DNA from: Paenibacillus farraposensis
GTDB lineage: Bacteria > Bacillota > Bacilli > Paenibacillales > Paenibacillaceae
NCBI RefSeq assembly: GCF_020736845.1
Contig: NZ_JAFFQR010000019.1
Span: forward strand, 95,499-159,498
Reading direction: 5' to 3'
DNA: 64,000 bases
This document shows positions 47,632-59,416 of the stretch, in pieces (within the stretch, counting starts at the first letter, position 1; every line of letters begins with the position of its first letter). The translations under genes were made by a program, and so were the position numbers. The notes beneath the pieces were generated by a model, which did no database searches, was not told where the DNA came from, and worked only from the letters and a program-made list of their open reading frames with translations.

Positions 47632-47892
47632 CTAACGGTGCTTGGCCAAATAGAAACGTACCAGCTCTTCAATCAGTTCATCGCGTTCTTTTTTGCGTAC
47701 CAGGCTTCTGGCATTATTATGCCGCGGCACATAAGCCGGATCGCCTGACAACAAATACCCCACAATCTGATTGATCGGATTGTATTCTTTTTCGACCAAT
47801 GCATCATATACGGTCAACAAAATTTCCTGGGCAGAGGCTTCCTTCTCATCCGCCTTAACATTAAATTTGACCGTTTTGTCCATGGAATCCAT
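47632..47892 (-). CDS. ireB: IreB family protein (UPF0297, YrzL-like)
   Basis: An 86-residue protein: DKTVKFNV then a helical core with [28 protein letters not shown]. In Enterococcus, IreB is a target of the wall-sensing Ser/Thr kinase IreK and limits cephalosporin resistance; here only homology supports this. GAGGTG lies seven bases before the ATG at 47892. It is the first gene of an operon with ruvX and the DUF1292 genes, downstream of alaS as in B. subtilis. Confidence 0.93.
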   Translation of the reverse strand: MDSMDKTVKFNVKADEKEASAQEILLTVYDALVEKEYNPINQIVGYLLSGDPAYVPRHNNARSLVRKKERDELIEELVRFYLAKHR

Positions 47893-48028
47893 TGTTGACA
47901 CCTCGCTTCCACAAAACATGTGTACATGTTTATGCCAGCTTATTCTTATCTATCATACCATAAGCAAAGCCCTTCAAGGAAATGTCTTATTTCATTTTCT
48001 TCCTAAAATCCGCTAAAAAGCTCGAACC

Positions 48029-50662
48029 TTATCCTTGAGCAGCTGCCGATACCAGTTCACGGGCACGTTGAAGCGCCTCGTCCAGCTTGCTGGCATCCCT
48101 GCCTCCGGCTTGCGCCATATCTGGACGTCCACCGCCGCCGCCGCCGCATACGGCAGCAATTTCCTTTACAAGCTTGCCTGCATGGAGCCCAGCCTTGGTC
48201 AGCTCTGCCGGTACAGCTACGACAAAATTGACTTTGTCGTCCATAGCAGCGCCAAGCACCAGTACAGCAGCCGGCAGCTTGCCTTTCAGCTCATCGGCAA
48301 TCGCACGCAGCGCGTCCATGCTGGAAGCCTGTACGCGTGTAGCGAGCAACTGCACTCCACCAGCTTGCACGACCTGATCCGTCAGTTGGCCCGCTTCAAT
48401 AGCGCTCAGCTTGCTTTGCAGCGATTCATTTTCACGACTGAGGTCTTTAATTTGCTGCTGCAAGGATTCAATGCGCTTTGGCACCTCGGACAGCTTGGAT
48501 TTAACAAGACCGGCCGCCACCTTTAACAACTCCAGTTGACCTTCCATATATTCAAAGCCAAAACGTCCGGTTACCGCTTCAATGCGACGCACACCTGATC
48601 CGATACCGCTCTCGCTGACAAGCTTGAACAGCCCGATTTGTGAGGTATTGCTGACATGACAGCCGCCACACAGCTCAATGCTGTAATCGCCCACCTTCAC
48701 GACACGCACGATATCTCCGTATTTTTCACCAAACAGCGCCATTGCTCCCATGGCCTTGGCTTCATCAATCGGTTTCAAATCAATATTGACATCCAGCTGA
48801 TTCCAGATCGCACGGTTAACCCGCAATTCAATATCCGCCAGTTCCTCTGCTGTAATGCTTCCGAAATGGGAGAAGTCAAAACGCAGACGTCCTGATTCTA
48901 CCAAAGAACCTGCCTGATTGACATGGTCGCCCAGCACTTCCTTGAGCGCTTTGTGCAGCAAATGTGTAGCCGTATGATTTTTCTCTATATCCCCGCGCGA
49001 GGCCTGGTCTACTTCTGCTTTCACCATATCGCCAACGTGCAGCTCACCAGACTCTATGACGACCTGATGCACATGCTGACCCTGTGGCGCCTTGAACAGT
49101 CCTTCAACCTTGGCAGTCACCATACCGCCGCGCAGCAAGCCCTGGTCGCTGACTTGACCGCCGCTTTCGGCATAGAAAGGAGTCACATCTAAAACGATCT
49201 GACAGGACTGCCCTTCACTAACCTTGTCCACCAGCACATCTTCATATATAATCGCCACAACTTTAGACTCAGTTACGAGGTCATTATAACCAACAAAATC
49301 ACTTTTAACCGCCAATTCGGATAATGCTCCGCCCTGAATCTTCATGCTCGCATTGTCCTGATGAGCGTCACGCGCACGTTTGCGTTGCTCCTGCATCGCC
49401 TGATCAAAGCCCTCACGGTCTACTTTCAAGTCTTGCTCGTCCGCATAATCCTCGGTAAGGTCGAACGGGAAGCCGTACGTATCATACAGCTTGAATGCGT
49501 CCGCACCGCTGATGATATTGCGGCCTTCAGCCTTGGCCTGAGCACTGATATCGGCCAAAATAGCGAGTCCGTCTGTCAGTGTTTCGTGGAAACGCTCCTC
49601 TTCCGTTTTGATCACCTTCACGATGAAATCGCGCTTGTCCACCACCTCAGGGTAGTACACGCCCATGATATCCCCAACCGTTTCCACCAGTTCAAACATA
49701 AATGGACGGTTCATCCCCAGCATTTTTCCGTAACGTACAGCACGGCGCAGCAAACGGCGAATAACATAACCCCGTCCTTCATTGGAAGGCAGCACACCAT
49801 CGCCAATCGCAAAAGCTACGGTACGAACATGGTCAGCAATAACCTTGAGGGCCACATCGCTGTCCACATTTTCGTTGTACTTGACTCCTGCCATCGCAGC
49901 CGTTTTTTGGATCAGCGGCTGGAAAAGATCAGTATCAAAATTGGAATCTACATTTTGCAAAATGGATGCGAAACGCTCCAGACCGGCTCCGGTATCAATA
50001 TTTTTGTTTGGAAGCGGCGTGTAGCTGCCATCTTTATTATGGTTGAATTGCGAGAATACAAGGTTCCATACTTCCAGATAACGCTCGTTTTCTCCACCCG
50101 GATACATTTCAGGGTCTGTCATGTCGCTGCCGTAGGCTTCACCGCGATCATAAAAGATTTCCGTGCATGGTCCGCAAGGGCCTTCACCGATATCCCAGAA
50201 GTTATCTTCCAATTTGATAATACGTTCAGCGGGAAGTCCAATCTTTTCGTTCCACAGTTTGTACGCTTCTTCATCTTCAGGATACACGGTAACAGCCAGA
50301 CGCTCCGGATCAAAGCCAATCCATTTAGGATCAGTCAGAAACTCCCATGCCCACGTAATGGCCTCTTCTTTAAAATAGTCGCCAATGGAAAAGTTGCCCA
50401 GCATTTCGAAAAAAGTGTGGTGACGGCGCGTTTTGCCGACATTTTCAATGTCATTCGTACGAATACATTTTTGCGAATTGGCGATACGTGGATTTTCAGG
50501 CTTTACACGTCCGTCAAAATAAGGCTTAAGCGGCGCCATACCTGCATTAATCCACAGCAAGGAAGGATCTTTATGAGGAACAAGCGGTGCGCTTGGTTCA
50601 ATCACATGTCTCTTGCTTCCAAAAAATTCCAGCCATTTGGAGCGGATTTCACTAGCTTTCAT
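48029..50662 (-). CDS. alaS: Alanyl-tRNA synthetase
   Basis: An 877-residue enzyme that charges tRNA-Ala. The catalytic domain starts [11 protein letters not shown] and has [33 protein letters not shown] in segments. The editing domain has the zinc motif NHTATHLLH and CGGCHVSNT. The C-terminal DHHA1 domain ends [21 protein letters not shown] precedes the ATG. Full family length. A T-box leader upstream couples expression to uncharged tRNA-Ala. Confidence 0.98.
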   Translation of the reverse strand: MKASEIRSKWLEFFGSKRHVIEPSAPLVPHKDPSLLWINAGMAPLKPYFDGRVKPENPRIANSQKCIRTNDIENVGKTRRHHTFFEMLGNFSIGDYFKEEAITWAWEFLTDPKWIGFDPERLAVTVYPEDEEAYKLWNEKIGLPAERIIKLEDNFWDIGEGPCGPCTEIFYDRGEAYGSDMTDPEMYPGGENERYLEVWNLVFSQFNHNKDGSYTPLPNKNIDTGAGLERFASILQNVDSNFDTDLFQPLIQKTAAMAGVKYNENVDSDVALKVIADHVRTVAFAIGDGVLPSNEGRGYVIRRLLRRAVRYGKMLGMNRPFMFELVETVGDIMGVYYPEVVDKRDFIVKVIKTEEERFHETLTDGLAILADISAQAKAEGRNIISGADAFKLYDTYGFPFDLTEDYADEQDLKVDREGFDQAMQEQRKRARDAHQDNASMKIQGGALSELAVKSDFVGYNDLVTESKVVAIIYEDVLVDKVSEGQSCQIVLDVTPFYAESGGQVSDQGLLRGGMVTAKVEGLFKAPQGQHVHQVVIESGELHVGDMVKAEVDQASRGDIEKNHTATHLLHKALKEVLGDHVNQAGSLVESGRLRFDFSHFGSITAEELADIELRVNRAIWNQLDVNIDLKPIDEAKAMGAMALFGEKYGDIVRVVKVGDYSIELCGGCHVSNTSQIGLFKLVSESGIGSGVRRIEAVTGRFGFEYMEGQLELLKVAAGLVKSKLSEVPKRIESLQQQIKDLSRENESLQSKLSAIEAGQLTDQVVQAGGVQLLATRVQASSMDALRAIADELKGKLPAAVLVLGAAMDDKVNFVVAVPAELTKAGLHAGKLVKEIAAVCGGGGGGRPDMAQAGGRDASKLDEALQRARELVSAAAQG

Positions 50663-50714
50663 ATAAGTAGCCTCCTAGTTTATGGTGTCACTTGTTCTTG
50701 GCATAGACCATAAA

Positions 50715-50940
50715 AACAGAAAAACGCCCCTGAACGGATCAGGGACGATTGTATCGCGGTACCACCCTGGTTATCGCCGTCCCCTCTGTACAAAATGCCT
50801 CATGCGCAAGCGCATATTCAGGCATCTGTTTGATGGACGAGATCGCCTTGTTTTCACTGGTAACGGGAGCATCCCGGTGGGTTCAGCCTGCACTCCGAAA
50901 TGAGCCTTCCCTACTGGATAAACACATTTAAACATACTCA
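50715..50940 (-). ncRNA. T-box leader of alaS
   Basis: The minus-strand leader contains the T-box AGGGTGGTACCGCG (50768-50755). The antiterminator arm that includes it competes with a terminator at 50746-50725. The long 5' part (about 50940-50780) is the Stem I region. I could not fix the specifier codon by eye; alanine is inferred from the gene. Confidence 0.92.
50720..50746 (-). terminator. T-box terminator before alaS
   Basis: CGTCCCTGA pairs with TCAGGGGCG, followed on the minus strand by TTTTT. Confidence 0.88.
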
Positions 50941-50944
50941 TTTT

Positions 50945-50973
50945 AGTATATCTGTGTCATTTAGCCGTGTCAA
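50945..50973 (-). promoter_or_regulatory. Promoter of alaS
   Basis: TTGACA (50973-50968) and TATACT (50950-50945), spaced by 17 bp, directly precede the T-box leader. Confidence 0.85.
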
Positions 50974-51012
50974 CGCGATTTCCGACAGGAGCCATGTGGA
51001 GAAGATACAAAA

Positions 51013-52080
51013 TCAGATCGTTTTACGCTTCACATAATAAGCAAAAAAATGCTGGAGCGCCACCTTCAATACTGCCATTACAGGCACAGCCAAAATCAGA
51101 CCGGTAATTCCCGCTATTTCCCCACCCACCAGCAGGGCGAATATGATTGAGATCGGATGCAAATGCAGAGTTCGTCCAACCACCTGAGGTGAAATGACAT
51201 TACTTTCCAGCACTTGAATACAGGTGTTAACGACAGCGACCAGCAACACCATTTTTAATGAAACGGTAGAAGCCATAACGACTGCCGGAGCAGCACCCAA
51301 AAAAGGACCCAAATAAGGAACGATATTAAAAATCGCCACCACTCCTGCCAGCAGCAGCGCATAAGGCATGCCAATGAGCACATATCCGATGTAAGCCATC
51401 ACGCCAATAATGACACATACCAGCAGTTGTCCCCTGACGTAGTTGCCAAGGGCCTGATCAATCTCCTTAAGCACGGTTACAATCGCTTTGCGGCGGGAAC
51501 GCGGGAGATAAGATACAATCGTTCGCTCAAACACTTCAAAATCCTTTAAAATATAAAAAATGAGAAACGGCACAATGAACACATTGAACAGCATGTTGAT
51601 CATTCCACCGATGTTGTCCATAAAGTTGGAAATCCCCGTGGCCATCCGGTTTTCCAGCTGGAAAAACCATTGGTTCATACCGGTTCGTACCCCTAGCGGC
51701 AAAATGCCGTTATCCATATTCGACATGATTCCCTGTGCGTGCATGGTCAGCTCGGGCAGATGCTCATTCAGCTCATCCAGCTGCTCAATGAACATCGGGA
51801 TCAGATTCATCAAAATGACAACGAGGCTGGCCAAAAATACAGCATAAATAAGCAGCACAGCCACACTTCGAGGCACCTTGCGACCGCCAAGCATATTGAC
51901 AATTGGATTCAGCACATAGGAAATAATCATCGCTACCGCAAATGGAGCAATGATCGTTTTTAGAAAATCATACAGATGAAAAAACAAAGGTCTCAGCAGC
52001 CAGATAAAATATAAAATGACAAGTCCCAGCAGCGTCCATATCCCGTACCGGAACAGCCTATTCTTCGTTAATTGCTCCAT
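51013..52080 (-). CDS. AI-2E-family (UPF0118) membrane permease, YrrI-like
   Basis: A 355-residue protein with about seven membrane helices and a soluble segment (about 85-145). Conserved family parts: VAIFNIVPYLGPFLGAAPAVVMA and SNVISPQVVGRTLHLHPISIIFALLVGGEIAGITGL. In B. subtilis the relative yrrI also lies upstream of alaS. The cargo is unknown. AAGGGGG lies upstream of the ATG. The alaS promoter lies just past its stop. Confidence 0.9.
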   Translation of the reverse strand: MEQLTKNRLFRYGIWTLLGLVILYFIWLLRPLFFHLYDFLKTIIAPFAVAMIISYVLNPIVNMLGGRKVPRSVAVLLIYAVFLASLVVILMNLIPMFIEQLDELNEHLPELTMHAQGIMSNMDNGILPLGVRTGMNQWFFQLENRMATGISNFMDNIGGMINMLFNVFIVPFLIFYILKDFEVFERTIVSYLPRSRRKAIVTVLKEIDQALGNYVRGQLLVCVIIGVMAYIGYVLIGMPYALLLAGVVAIFNIVPYLGPFLGAAPAVVMASTVSLKMVLLVAVVNTCIQVLESNVISPQVVGRTLHLHPISIIFALLVGGEIAGITGLILAVPVMAVLKVALQHFFAYYVKRKTI

Positions 52081-52245
52081 ACTGTGCCCCCTTACCGGAC
52101 TAGCCTTATTTAAGTATATGCTTGTATCTATGCTTTAATCCTTCCCCCGAGTCTTGGATTTACCATTAACAAAATCATGCCATCTGTCGATATAAGTACA
52201 AAGAACTAAAGATTTTCACATTTCTGAATCACCGGAGGTCGTTAC

Positions 52246-54219
52246 ATGAACTTGAAAATGAAACTTATTCTCTTTTTTACTTGCATTGTGGTCGTAGCGG
52301 CTGGACCTTTATCTGTCATTAGCATGACAAGCATTAAAAATCAGGCTAACCATGATATCCAAGAACTAATGAGCAGCAAAGCCTCCGAAACCGTCAACCA
52401 ACTCGACGGATGGACGCGCGGGAACTCCCAAATTATCGAAACACTATCAGCAGAACTCCAATCGAGTGACATTCCTTCGGATGCCAAGGTAACATCCCTG
52501 AAAACGGCATTCCAACACTATAAGGATCAAAACATTTCCAATATTTATGCAGGCTTTGAGGATGGAACCTACTGGGATGGCTCAGGCTGGTTTGAAGCAG
52601 GCTATGATCCTCGTACCCGTCCGTGGTACAAGGATACCATAGCCAAAGGGGATATCTATTATTCCTCCCCGTATATTGATGCGGCCAGCAGCAATTTCAC
52701 CGTCTCAATTGCCCACCCTCTCAAGGATTCCAACGGCTCCATCATCGGGGTGGTCAGCGAGGATATTTTGTTAAACGATATGACCAAAATCATTAAAGAC
52801 ATTAATCTGAACGGATTGGGCTATGCATTTTTGATTGACCAAAATGGAGTTGTCGTCGCCCATCCAGATAACAAGCTGGCTGGCAAAAATCTCAAGGACA
52901 CGCCTGAACTGGGTTCATCTACTGCAACGCTGCTGAGCGCTTCTTCGGGTAAAGCAGATTACAGCTACAATGGCAGTGACCGTCAGCTTTACTTTAAAAA
53001 GATGCCTAGTACAGGCTGGATTGTAGGATTGTCGATTTCAAAAGATATTGCTTTTCAGGAGTATTACTCTACTCGCAACCAACTGATCATTGCCGTTGCC
53101 ATTATTTTCGTCGTTGCCATGCTGCTGGCGGTCTGGGCAGCAAACAGCTTTATCAAGCCGATTCTGAAGCTGCAAATGAATGTCAAACGAGTCGCTGAAG
53201 GGGATATGACAACACGCGTAGATATTAAGGGCAAAGATGAAATCGCCAGCCTGGGTACGGATTTTAATCTCATGTCGGATAATCTCTCTAACCTGCTGCG
53301 CAAGGTAGCAGATACAGCTGCCGATGTCAGCTCAGCTTCGCATGATATGCACCAGCACGCCAAAGATACGGGAACGATCGCGTCACAAATCTCCAGCGCC
53401 GTTCAGGAACTGGCCCAGGGAGCAAGCGATCAGGCTGAGGCCGTGTATTCCGGTTCGGAGAAGCTGACACACATGACAGACTCCATCAACCAGATAGGCG
53501 AAAGTGTCAAACGAACCCAAACTGCCGTGTTCGAGACCGATTCTGCCGTGCTGGCAGGCTATGAAACAGCAGAACGTCAAGCGAAGCTGGCGGCAGAATC
53601 CAGACAAACAACGACTGCGGCTGGAGAGGCGGTTGACTCGCTCACGCTAAAAACGCAGGACATTGAGCGGTTGGCCGGGGCCATCCACGATATCGCCGCA
53701 CAAACCAATCTGTTGGCTCTCAATGCTTCAATCGAAGCAGCACGGGCCGGGGAGCACGGACGAGGTTTTGCCGTCGTCGCGGGGGAAGTACGAAAGCTGG
53801 CTGAACAAGCGGGCAGTTCCAGTGACAGCATTATGAATAAGCTGGAAGAGATCAAGCTTGCGGGAGTACGAAGTGCAGAGGAAATGAAGAAGGCTCTTGC
53901 AGTAACTGTGGAACAGGAGCAGGCTGCTATCGCAACGAGACAGGCATTTGAATCCATCCGGGGAGCTTCACAGCATATGCTTACTCAAATTGAGGACGTC
54001 TCCGCTGCGTCAGATCATCTGCGTGTGAATGCCGGACATATTTCTGACGTCATCTCCAGCGTTGTTGCCGTCTCTGAACAAAGCGCAGCTTCTACCGAGG
54101 AAGTAGCTTCCTCCGTGCAGGAACAGGGCCATGCCATGAACAATATTGCCACCCTTTCCGCCAAACTCGATTCGCACGCAGATCTGCTGCTGGAAGAGGT
54201 CAAACGCTTTAAACTGTAG
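52246..54219 (+). CDS. Methyl-accepting chemotaxis protein with dCache sensor
   Basis: A 657-residue chemoreceptor of classic layout: membrane helix 1 (about 5-27), dCache_1 extracellular sensor (about 35-270, with [18 protein letters not shown] and [17 protein letters not shown]), membrane helix 2 (about 279-300), HAMP (about 302-355) and the signalling domain with [31 protein letters not shown]. The DPRTRPWY pattern in Cache sensors often accompanies amino-acid or small-carboxylate ligands; the ligand here is unknown. GGAGG precedes the ATG. It interrupts the otherwise Bacillus-like yrrD-yrrI gene order. Confidence 0.95.
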   Translation: MNLKMKLILFFTCIVVVAAGPLSVISMTSIKNQANHDIQELMSSKASETVNQLDGWTRGNSQIIETLSAELQSSDIPSDAKVTSLKTAFQHYKDQNISNIYAGFEDGTYWDGSGWFEAGYDPRTRPWYKDTIAKGDIYYSSPYIDAASSNFTVSIAHPLKDSNGSIIGVVSEDILLNDMTKIIKDINLNGLGYAFLIDQNGVVVAHPDNKLAGKNLKDTPELGSSTATLLSASSGKADYSYNGSDRQLYFKKMPSTGWIVGLSISKDIAFQEYYSTRNQLIIAVAIIFVVAMLLAVWAANSFIKPILKLQMNVKRVAEGDMTTRVDIKGKDEIASLGTDFNLMSDNLSNLLRKVADTAADVSSASHDMHQHAKDTGTIASQISSAVQELAQGASDQAEAVYSGSEKLTHMTDSINQIGESVKRTQTAVFETDSAVLAGYETAERQAKLAAESRQTTTAAGEAVDSLTLKTQDIERLAGAIHDIAAQTNLLALNASIEAARAGEHGRGFAVVAGEVRKLAEQAGSSSDSIMNKLEEIKLAGVRSAEEMKKALAVTVEQEQAAIATRQAFESIRGASQHMLTQIEDVSAASDHLRVNAGHISDVISSVVAVSEQSAASTEEVASSVQEQGHAMNNIATLSAKLDSHADLLLEEVKRFKL

Positions 54220-54254
54220 CATGGGTTATCCCTGTAAAACTGTGGTTATAAAAG

Positions 54255-54297
54255 AAGGTGACTCCCGGGCCAATAAGAGCCGCGGGGAGTCACCCTC
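54255..54297. terminator. Hairpin between converging chemoreceptor and zinc-ribbon genes
   Basis: AGGTGACTCCC pairs with GGGGAGTCACCCT. Flanking T-runs are weak on both sides; TTCTTTTATAA follows on the minus strand. Confidence 0.55.
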
Positions 54298-54398
54298 TTC
54301 GTTATATTTATCAAGCCTTATCTGCCCATTCGTTATATTGCAAGCCATGGGTAGAGGCTGCTCCATCGTAAACAGCCTGTCCGCTCCATGTGCAAAGC

Positions 54399-54620
54399 TT
54401 AAGAAGAAGCATGAATCTGCGGCAATTCCTGTTGCACCATCTCATCTCCAAAGAACAGGTCATCCAACGAGCTGAGCGTTCCATCCTCTTCTACTTGGTA
54501 GACGGACATCTTTTCACCATTTACCTGAAGTTCGATAAAGCATCCCCAGCAATAAAATTGATGGGAACCAATTTTGCCGATATCTTTGGAATTACAATTC
54601 GGACATCTCAATAAACTCAC
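54399..54620 (-). CDS. Small zinc-ribbon protein of unknown function
   Basis: A protein of 70-73 residues. The N-terminal half has CPNCNSKDIGKIGSHQFYCWGC, two Cys-x2-Cys pairs that should bind one zinc. The C-terminal half is acidic and ends QIHASS. I do not recognise a function. It is probably co-transcribed with yrrD: its GTG at 54620 is one base past the yrrD stop. The TTG at 54611 has a better-spaced GGGTGA and may be the real start. Confidence 0.75.
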   Translation of the reverse strand: MSLLRCPNCNSKDIGKIGSHQFYCWGCFIELQVNGEKMSVYQVEEDGTLSSLDDLFFGDEMVQQELPQIHASS

Positions 54621-54621
54621 C

Positions 54622-55143
54622 CTATCTATTAACAGAATATATGGCTTTTTCCAGACGCTGCTCGCTTAACGGGGGTACCATAACAGCATTTTCCCCGATG
54701 GACATATCTTCGGTGCAGGGCAGCCATTTCCGCCCTTCTATAATATCCGATACAAAACCATCGCTGATTTCCAAGCCTATTATGTTATTGCCCATTTCCT
54801 TGTTAAAATAAACATCCGAGATGTGCCCGAGCATAAGCCCTTCCTCTGTCAGCACGGATAAATCCTTCAGTTTACCGGGCCCAAGCAAGTACGTATGTTG
54901 TATCTCACCGACCTCCATTTTACGTACAGCCTGCTGATTACGGATCATGATCGCATCTTCACCATACGCAACGATGTCATTCCAAGCAACAACCTTCACT
55001 TGAGAAGAAAAAAGACCTTTGCCTTCCAGCTCGATCCCCGTAATTCTCCAATCAGCAGTCACCATAAAATCATGTATTTTACCAATCTGCTTCCCGTTCT
55101 CCACATCAAAAACGGCAAGCCCGATCATATCCTGAAGCTTCAT
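54622..55143 (-). CDS. yrrD: PRC-barrel protein, YrrD-like
   Basis: A 173-residue protein with two PRC-barrel domains (about 3-75 and 90-150; VFDVENGKQIGKIHDFMV and SVLTEEGLMLGHISDVYF). Relatives bind RNA, rRNA-processing factors or photosynthetic partners; B. subtilis YrrD has no firmly known role. GGAGGTACC lies before the ATG. It sits between iscS and the zinc-ribbon gene. Confidence 0.9.
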   Translation of the reverse strand: MKLQDMIGLAVFDVENGKQIGKIHDFMVTADWRITGIELEGKGLFSSQVKVVAWNDIVAYGEDAIMIRNQQAVRKMEVGEIQHTYLLGPGKLKDLSVLTEEGLMLGHISDVYFNKEMGNNIIGLEISDGFVSDIIEGRKWLPCTEDMSIGENAVMVPPLSEQRLEKAIYSVNR

Positions 55144-55277
55144 AATTAGGGTACCTCCTCATTCTGCAAATCAGAACGAAGGTGCGGTCCTGTTCGTACA
55201 TGCCTGTCAGACCTTGCTTCCGTTCATGCAATGAAATGGAAAACCGCCCTCCCTTCCTTGTAAATGCGGAGATAATC

Positions 55278-56429
55278 CTAGTACCTAGTACGCAGCCGCT
55301 TCCAGATGGTTTCAATTTTCCGGGCCGTGTATTCCATTTCTTCCATAGTATTACCCAAACCGAAGCTAAAACGAATCGCTGATTTCAAAACATCTTCAGG
55401 AAGATTCATCGCCTGCAGTACATGCGACAGCTCCAGAGATCCGGACGTGCAAGCAGAGCCGCTGGCCGCTGCAATTCCTTCCATGTCGAGATTCATCAGC
55501 ATGGTTTCTGTACCGATGGCCGGAAAGCTAACATTCAGGACATTGGGGAGAGAATGCTCTGGATCACCATTGATCACAAAAGCATCGCTTCCCAACGTGT
55601 CTTCCAATGCTTTAAGCAAAGTCTCGCGAAGCTTTGCATCATGAGTCCAGCGCTCCTCTATTGAAGCATTGGCCAGTGTCGCAGCTTTTGCCAGACCGGC
55701 AATTCCCGCGATGTTTTCGGTACCGGCGCGGCGTTTTTTCTCTTGGAGTCCTCCATGCAATAGCGGCTGAAGGCGTGTACCCTGACGAACATACAGCGCT
55801 CCCATCCCTTGCGGACCATTAATCTTGTGACCCGATAAACTAAGCAAATCAATCGGAAGGCTCTGGCAATCGATGTGAACATGGCCGAAAGCTTGTACTC
55901 CATCTATATGGAACACAATACCATGTTCTCTTGCAATCTGCCCTACTTCATGAATCGGCTGGATCACACCCACCTCATTGTTGGCATACATCATGCTGAT
56001 CAAAAACGTATCGGGCCGAATGGCAGTCTTTATATCCGCAGGGTTCACACGCCCTTTGCTGTTGACCGGAACGTAAGTTACCTCATATCCCGCTTTTTCA
56101 AGTTCATCGCAAGCATGGAGCACCGCATGATGCTCGATCGCGGTTGTAATGATGTGCCCGGAAGTACGACCATCTGCCGTAGCTGTCCCGAACAGGGCCA
56201 GATTATCGCTTTCTGTCCCACCGCTCGTAAATATGATTTCTTCAGGCTTACAGCCTAAAGAGGCCGCAACGGCATCCCGCGCACCACTGACAATGCGCTT
56301 GGCATCCCGGCCAAAGGCATGAACGCTCGAAGCGTTGCCGAATTGGCCGGTCATAATGTCCATCATAGTCTGCGCAACCTCAGGATGCATAGGAGTCGAT
56401 GCGGCATGATCCAGATAAATTCTGCTCAT
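55278..56429 (-). CDS. iscS: Cysteine desulfurase (YrvO-like)
   Basis: A 383-residue PLP enzyme that takes sulfur from cysteine and passes it to acceptors, above all MnmA for tRNA 2-thiouridine. The PLP lysine is in SLSGHKINGPQG, and the persulfide Cys in SGSACTSGSLELSHVL, in a short loop typical of group I (IscS/YrvO). GAGGTGG precedes the ATG at 56429. It lies downstream of cymR on the same strand. MnmA, its expected partner, lies on the other side of cymR in the opposite direction. Confidence 0.95.
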   Translation of the reverse strand: MSRIYLDHAASTPMHPEVAQTMMDIMTGQFGNASSVHAFGRDAKRIVSGARDAVAASLGCKPEEIIFTSGGTESDNLALFGTATADGRTSGHIITTAIEHHAVLHACDELEKAGYEVTYVPVNSKGRVNPADIKTAIRPDTFLISMMYANNEVGVIQPIHEVGQIAREHGIVFHIDGVQAFGHVHIDCQSLPIDLLSLSGHKINGPQGMGALYVRQGTRLQPLLHGGLQEKKRRAGTENIAGIAGLAKAATLANASIEERWTHDAKLRETLLKALEDTLGSDAFVINGDPEHSLPNVLNVSFPAIGTETMLMNLDMEGIAAASGSACTSGSLELSHVLQAMNLPEDVLKSAIRFSFGLGNTMEEMEYTARKIETIWKRLRTRY

Positions 56430-56829
56430 GTTCATCCACCTCAAATATAAAACATCTTGTTCTTAGTATTGCCGAAGTTCAATTGTATACTTTTTTTGAA
56501 CATAGTGCACTTGATGACTTAGTGGGGCTCATCAGCCACTTCCTTCAATTGTATATTGAGGCATACAAAGTAGCAATAATAAATCTTGCCGATCTTGGGC
56601 GATGGGAATTATCCTGCGTGCTCGTTCTGGGATTTTACCGTTTCATGTAGTGATTAAGTCTGCTACTCTAATTTCATGTTGGATAAGCTCAGACGTCCAA
56701 ACGCCCCCTATCTATTAAACAAGAAAAAAACACCCCACCAGCGTAGCAGTAGAGTGTTACCGATACTATCGGATTGCACAACAGGATTTTCAATGAATAG
56801 ATGCGAATCATTTTCTTTATTTATTAACT
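56430..56829. other. Gap between cymR and iscS
   Basis: This 400-bp gap has a terminator-like hairpin at 56723-56757 and two direct copies of TTCAATTGTATA (56478-56489 and 56544-56555). No gene is evident. The gap suggests iscS has its own promoter here rather than relying on cymR. Confidence 0.5.
56723..56757 (-). terminator. Terminator after cymR
   Basis: AACACTC and GGGTGTT pair imperfectly, followed on the minus strand by TTTTTTTCTTGTT. Confidence 0.65.
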
Positions 56830-57249
56830 TTAAATGTAAAACATGTAGTTATCCAATTCATCCTGTTCCTGATATGTGATCAAGTCCCTCAGGGTAGTGG
56901 AATCCAGCACTTCTGCAATGCTGTCACGAATTCGCAGCCAAAGCTGGCGTTTGGCCGGATCATCTTCCTCCGTAAAATCGACCGGAGAAATCGGGCCTTC
57001 GAGTACACGAATGATATCTCCTGCGGTTACTCCTGCCGGTTCATTCGCAAGAATATAACCGCCATAAGCACCACGGATACTTTTTACCAAACCTGCATTA
57101 CGCAAAGGTGCAATAAGCTGTTCCAGATAATGCTCGGAAAGCTGATTTTTTTCGGCAATACTTTTCAAAGAAGTTGGACCTTCGCCAAACTTGGCAGCAA
57201 GCTCCATCATAATGGTTAGGCCATAACGGCCTTTCGTCGATATTTTCAA
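56830..57249 (-). CDS. cymR: Rrf2-family regulator CymR
   Basis: A 139-residue winged-helix repressor of cysteine metabolism. It starts with KISTKGRYGLTIMMELA and has the recognition region SEHYLEQLIAPLRNAGLVKS and GAYGGYILA. It lacks the three cluster cysteines of IscR, which fits CymR. In B. subtilis it works as a complex with CysK. The TTG at 57249 gives the family length and has GAGGTGG six to seven bases upstream; the frame to 57288 is not needed. Followed by iscS on the same strand and divergent from mnmA. Confidence 0.93.
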   Translation of the reverse strand: MKISTKGRYGLTIMMELAAKFGEGPTSLKSIAEKNQLSEHYLEQLIAPLRNAGLVKSIRGAYGGYILANEPAGVTAGDIIRVLEGPISPVDFTEEDDPAKRQLWLRIRDSIAEVLDSTTLRDLITYQEQDELDNYMFYI

Positions 57250-58674
<1,425 letters not shown>

Positions 58675-58709
58675 ATGAATGACTCGTTTGCGTTAGCGCA
58701 GCAAGAATT

Positions 58710-58751
58710 AAAAAAGTCGTCTCTCCGGATTTGGAGGAGACGACTTTTTTA
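58710..58751. terminator. Terminator after mnmA
   Basis: AAAAAAGTCGTCTC pairs with GAGACGACTTTTTT (about 58713-58750), so it can act on both strands. It ends four bases before the IS30 remnant. Confidence 0.88.
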
Positions 58752-58754
58752 TAA

Positions 58755-59277
58755 AGACAGATTGTCAAGCCAAGTGCGACAGCTCCTCTGAAAAGGATTC
58801 GTGAGCGGTTTTCCACCCCAAACATTTTCGGGGTCTATGATTAATCAGGGGGAGAGCTTTCTCCAAGGCTTCGTCCGTAAGTTGAGCGAAATCCGTTCCT
58901 TTAGGAAAGAACTCTCGCAAGAGGCCATTGGCGTTCTCGTTCGAACCCCGTTGCCAGGAGGAATAAGGATCTGCAAAATACACCTGTACGCCATGAGTGG
59001 CTTCCAGGCTAGCACAACAGGCAAATTCTTTACCACGGTCAACCGTAGCGGTTTGGAACACCTTTGCAGGATACTGCCCAGACCGCTACACCAAAAGCAA
59101 TCTCCATGGACAAAGCCGTACGGTCAGGCATTCGAATGGCGGTGTACAGGCGCGTTTTGCGCTCGATGAACGTGGCCACGCAAATGGGGTGTGAGAACTT
59201 TCATTCTACACGAATCCGGCCATGGGCCATTTGTTTATTTATTTCCAGCAGGTGTGCACTTCATTTACAATCTGTCT
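58755..59277 (-). mobile_element. Internally deleted IS30-family element
   Basis: Both ends carry related inverted termini: AGACAGATTGT at 58755 (plus strand) and AGACAGATTGT read inward on the minus strand from 59277, with AAGTGC matching further in. Between them lie 523 bp, half or less of a normal IS30 element, holding only a damaged transposase 3' part. No target duplication could be fixed by eye. Confidence 0.7.
58765..59200 (-). pseudogene. IS30-family transposase fragment
   Basis: The C-terminal part of an IS30 DDE transposase: VATFIERKTRLYTAIRMPDRTA, then after a frameshift near 59095-59125 TATVDRGKEFACC, FADPYSSWQRGSNENANGLL and INHRPRKCLGWKT. The N-terminal DNA-binding region and first catalytic Asp segment are missing and the frame is broken, so it cannot be active on its own. 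Confidence 0.88.
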
Positions 59278-59416
59278 TTTCCAATTCATAAATTTCTCTA
59301 AAATAATCTAGCCTCTCATGACCTTCAAGCAAATGATATGGTTTTTGATAACCCTCCCATTTGGGTATATGATGAAGACAAGATATCATACTTCAATTGA
59401 AAAGGAGCGTGCCTTT

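Noticed and set aside
49361..50713. 450-residue plus-strand frame over alaS
   Set aside because: It is antisense to a full-length alanyl-tRNA synthetase, has no ribosome site and its product resembles nothing I know.
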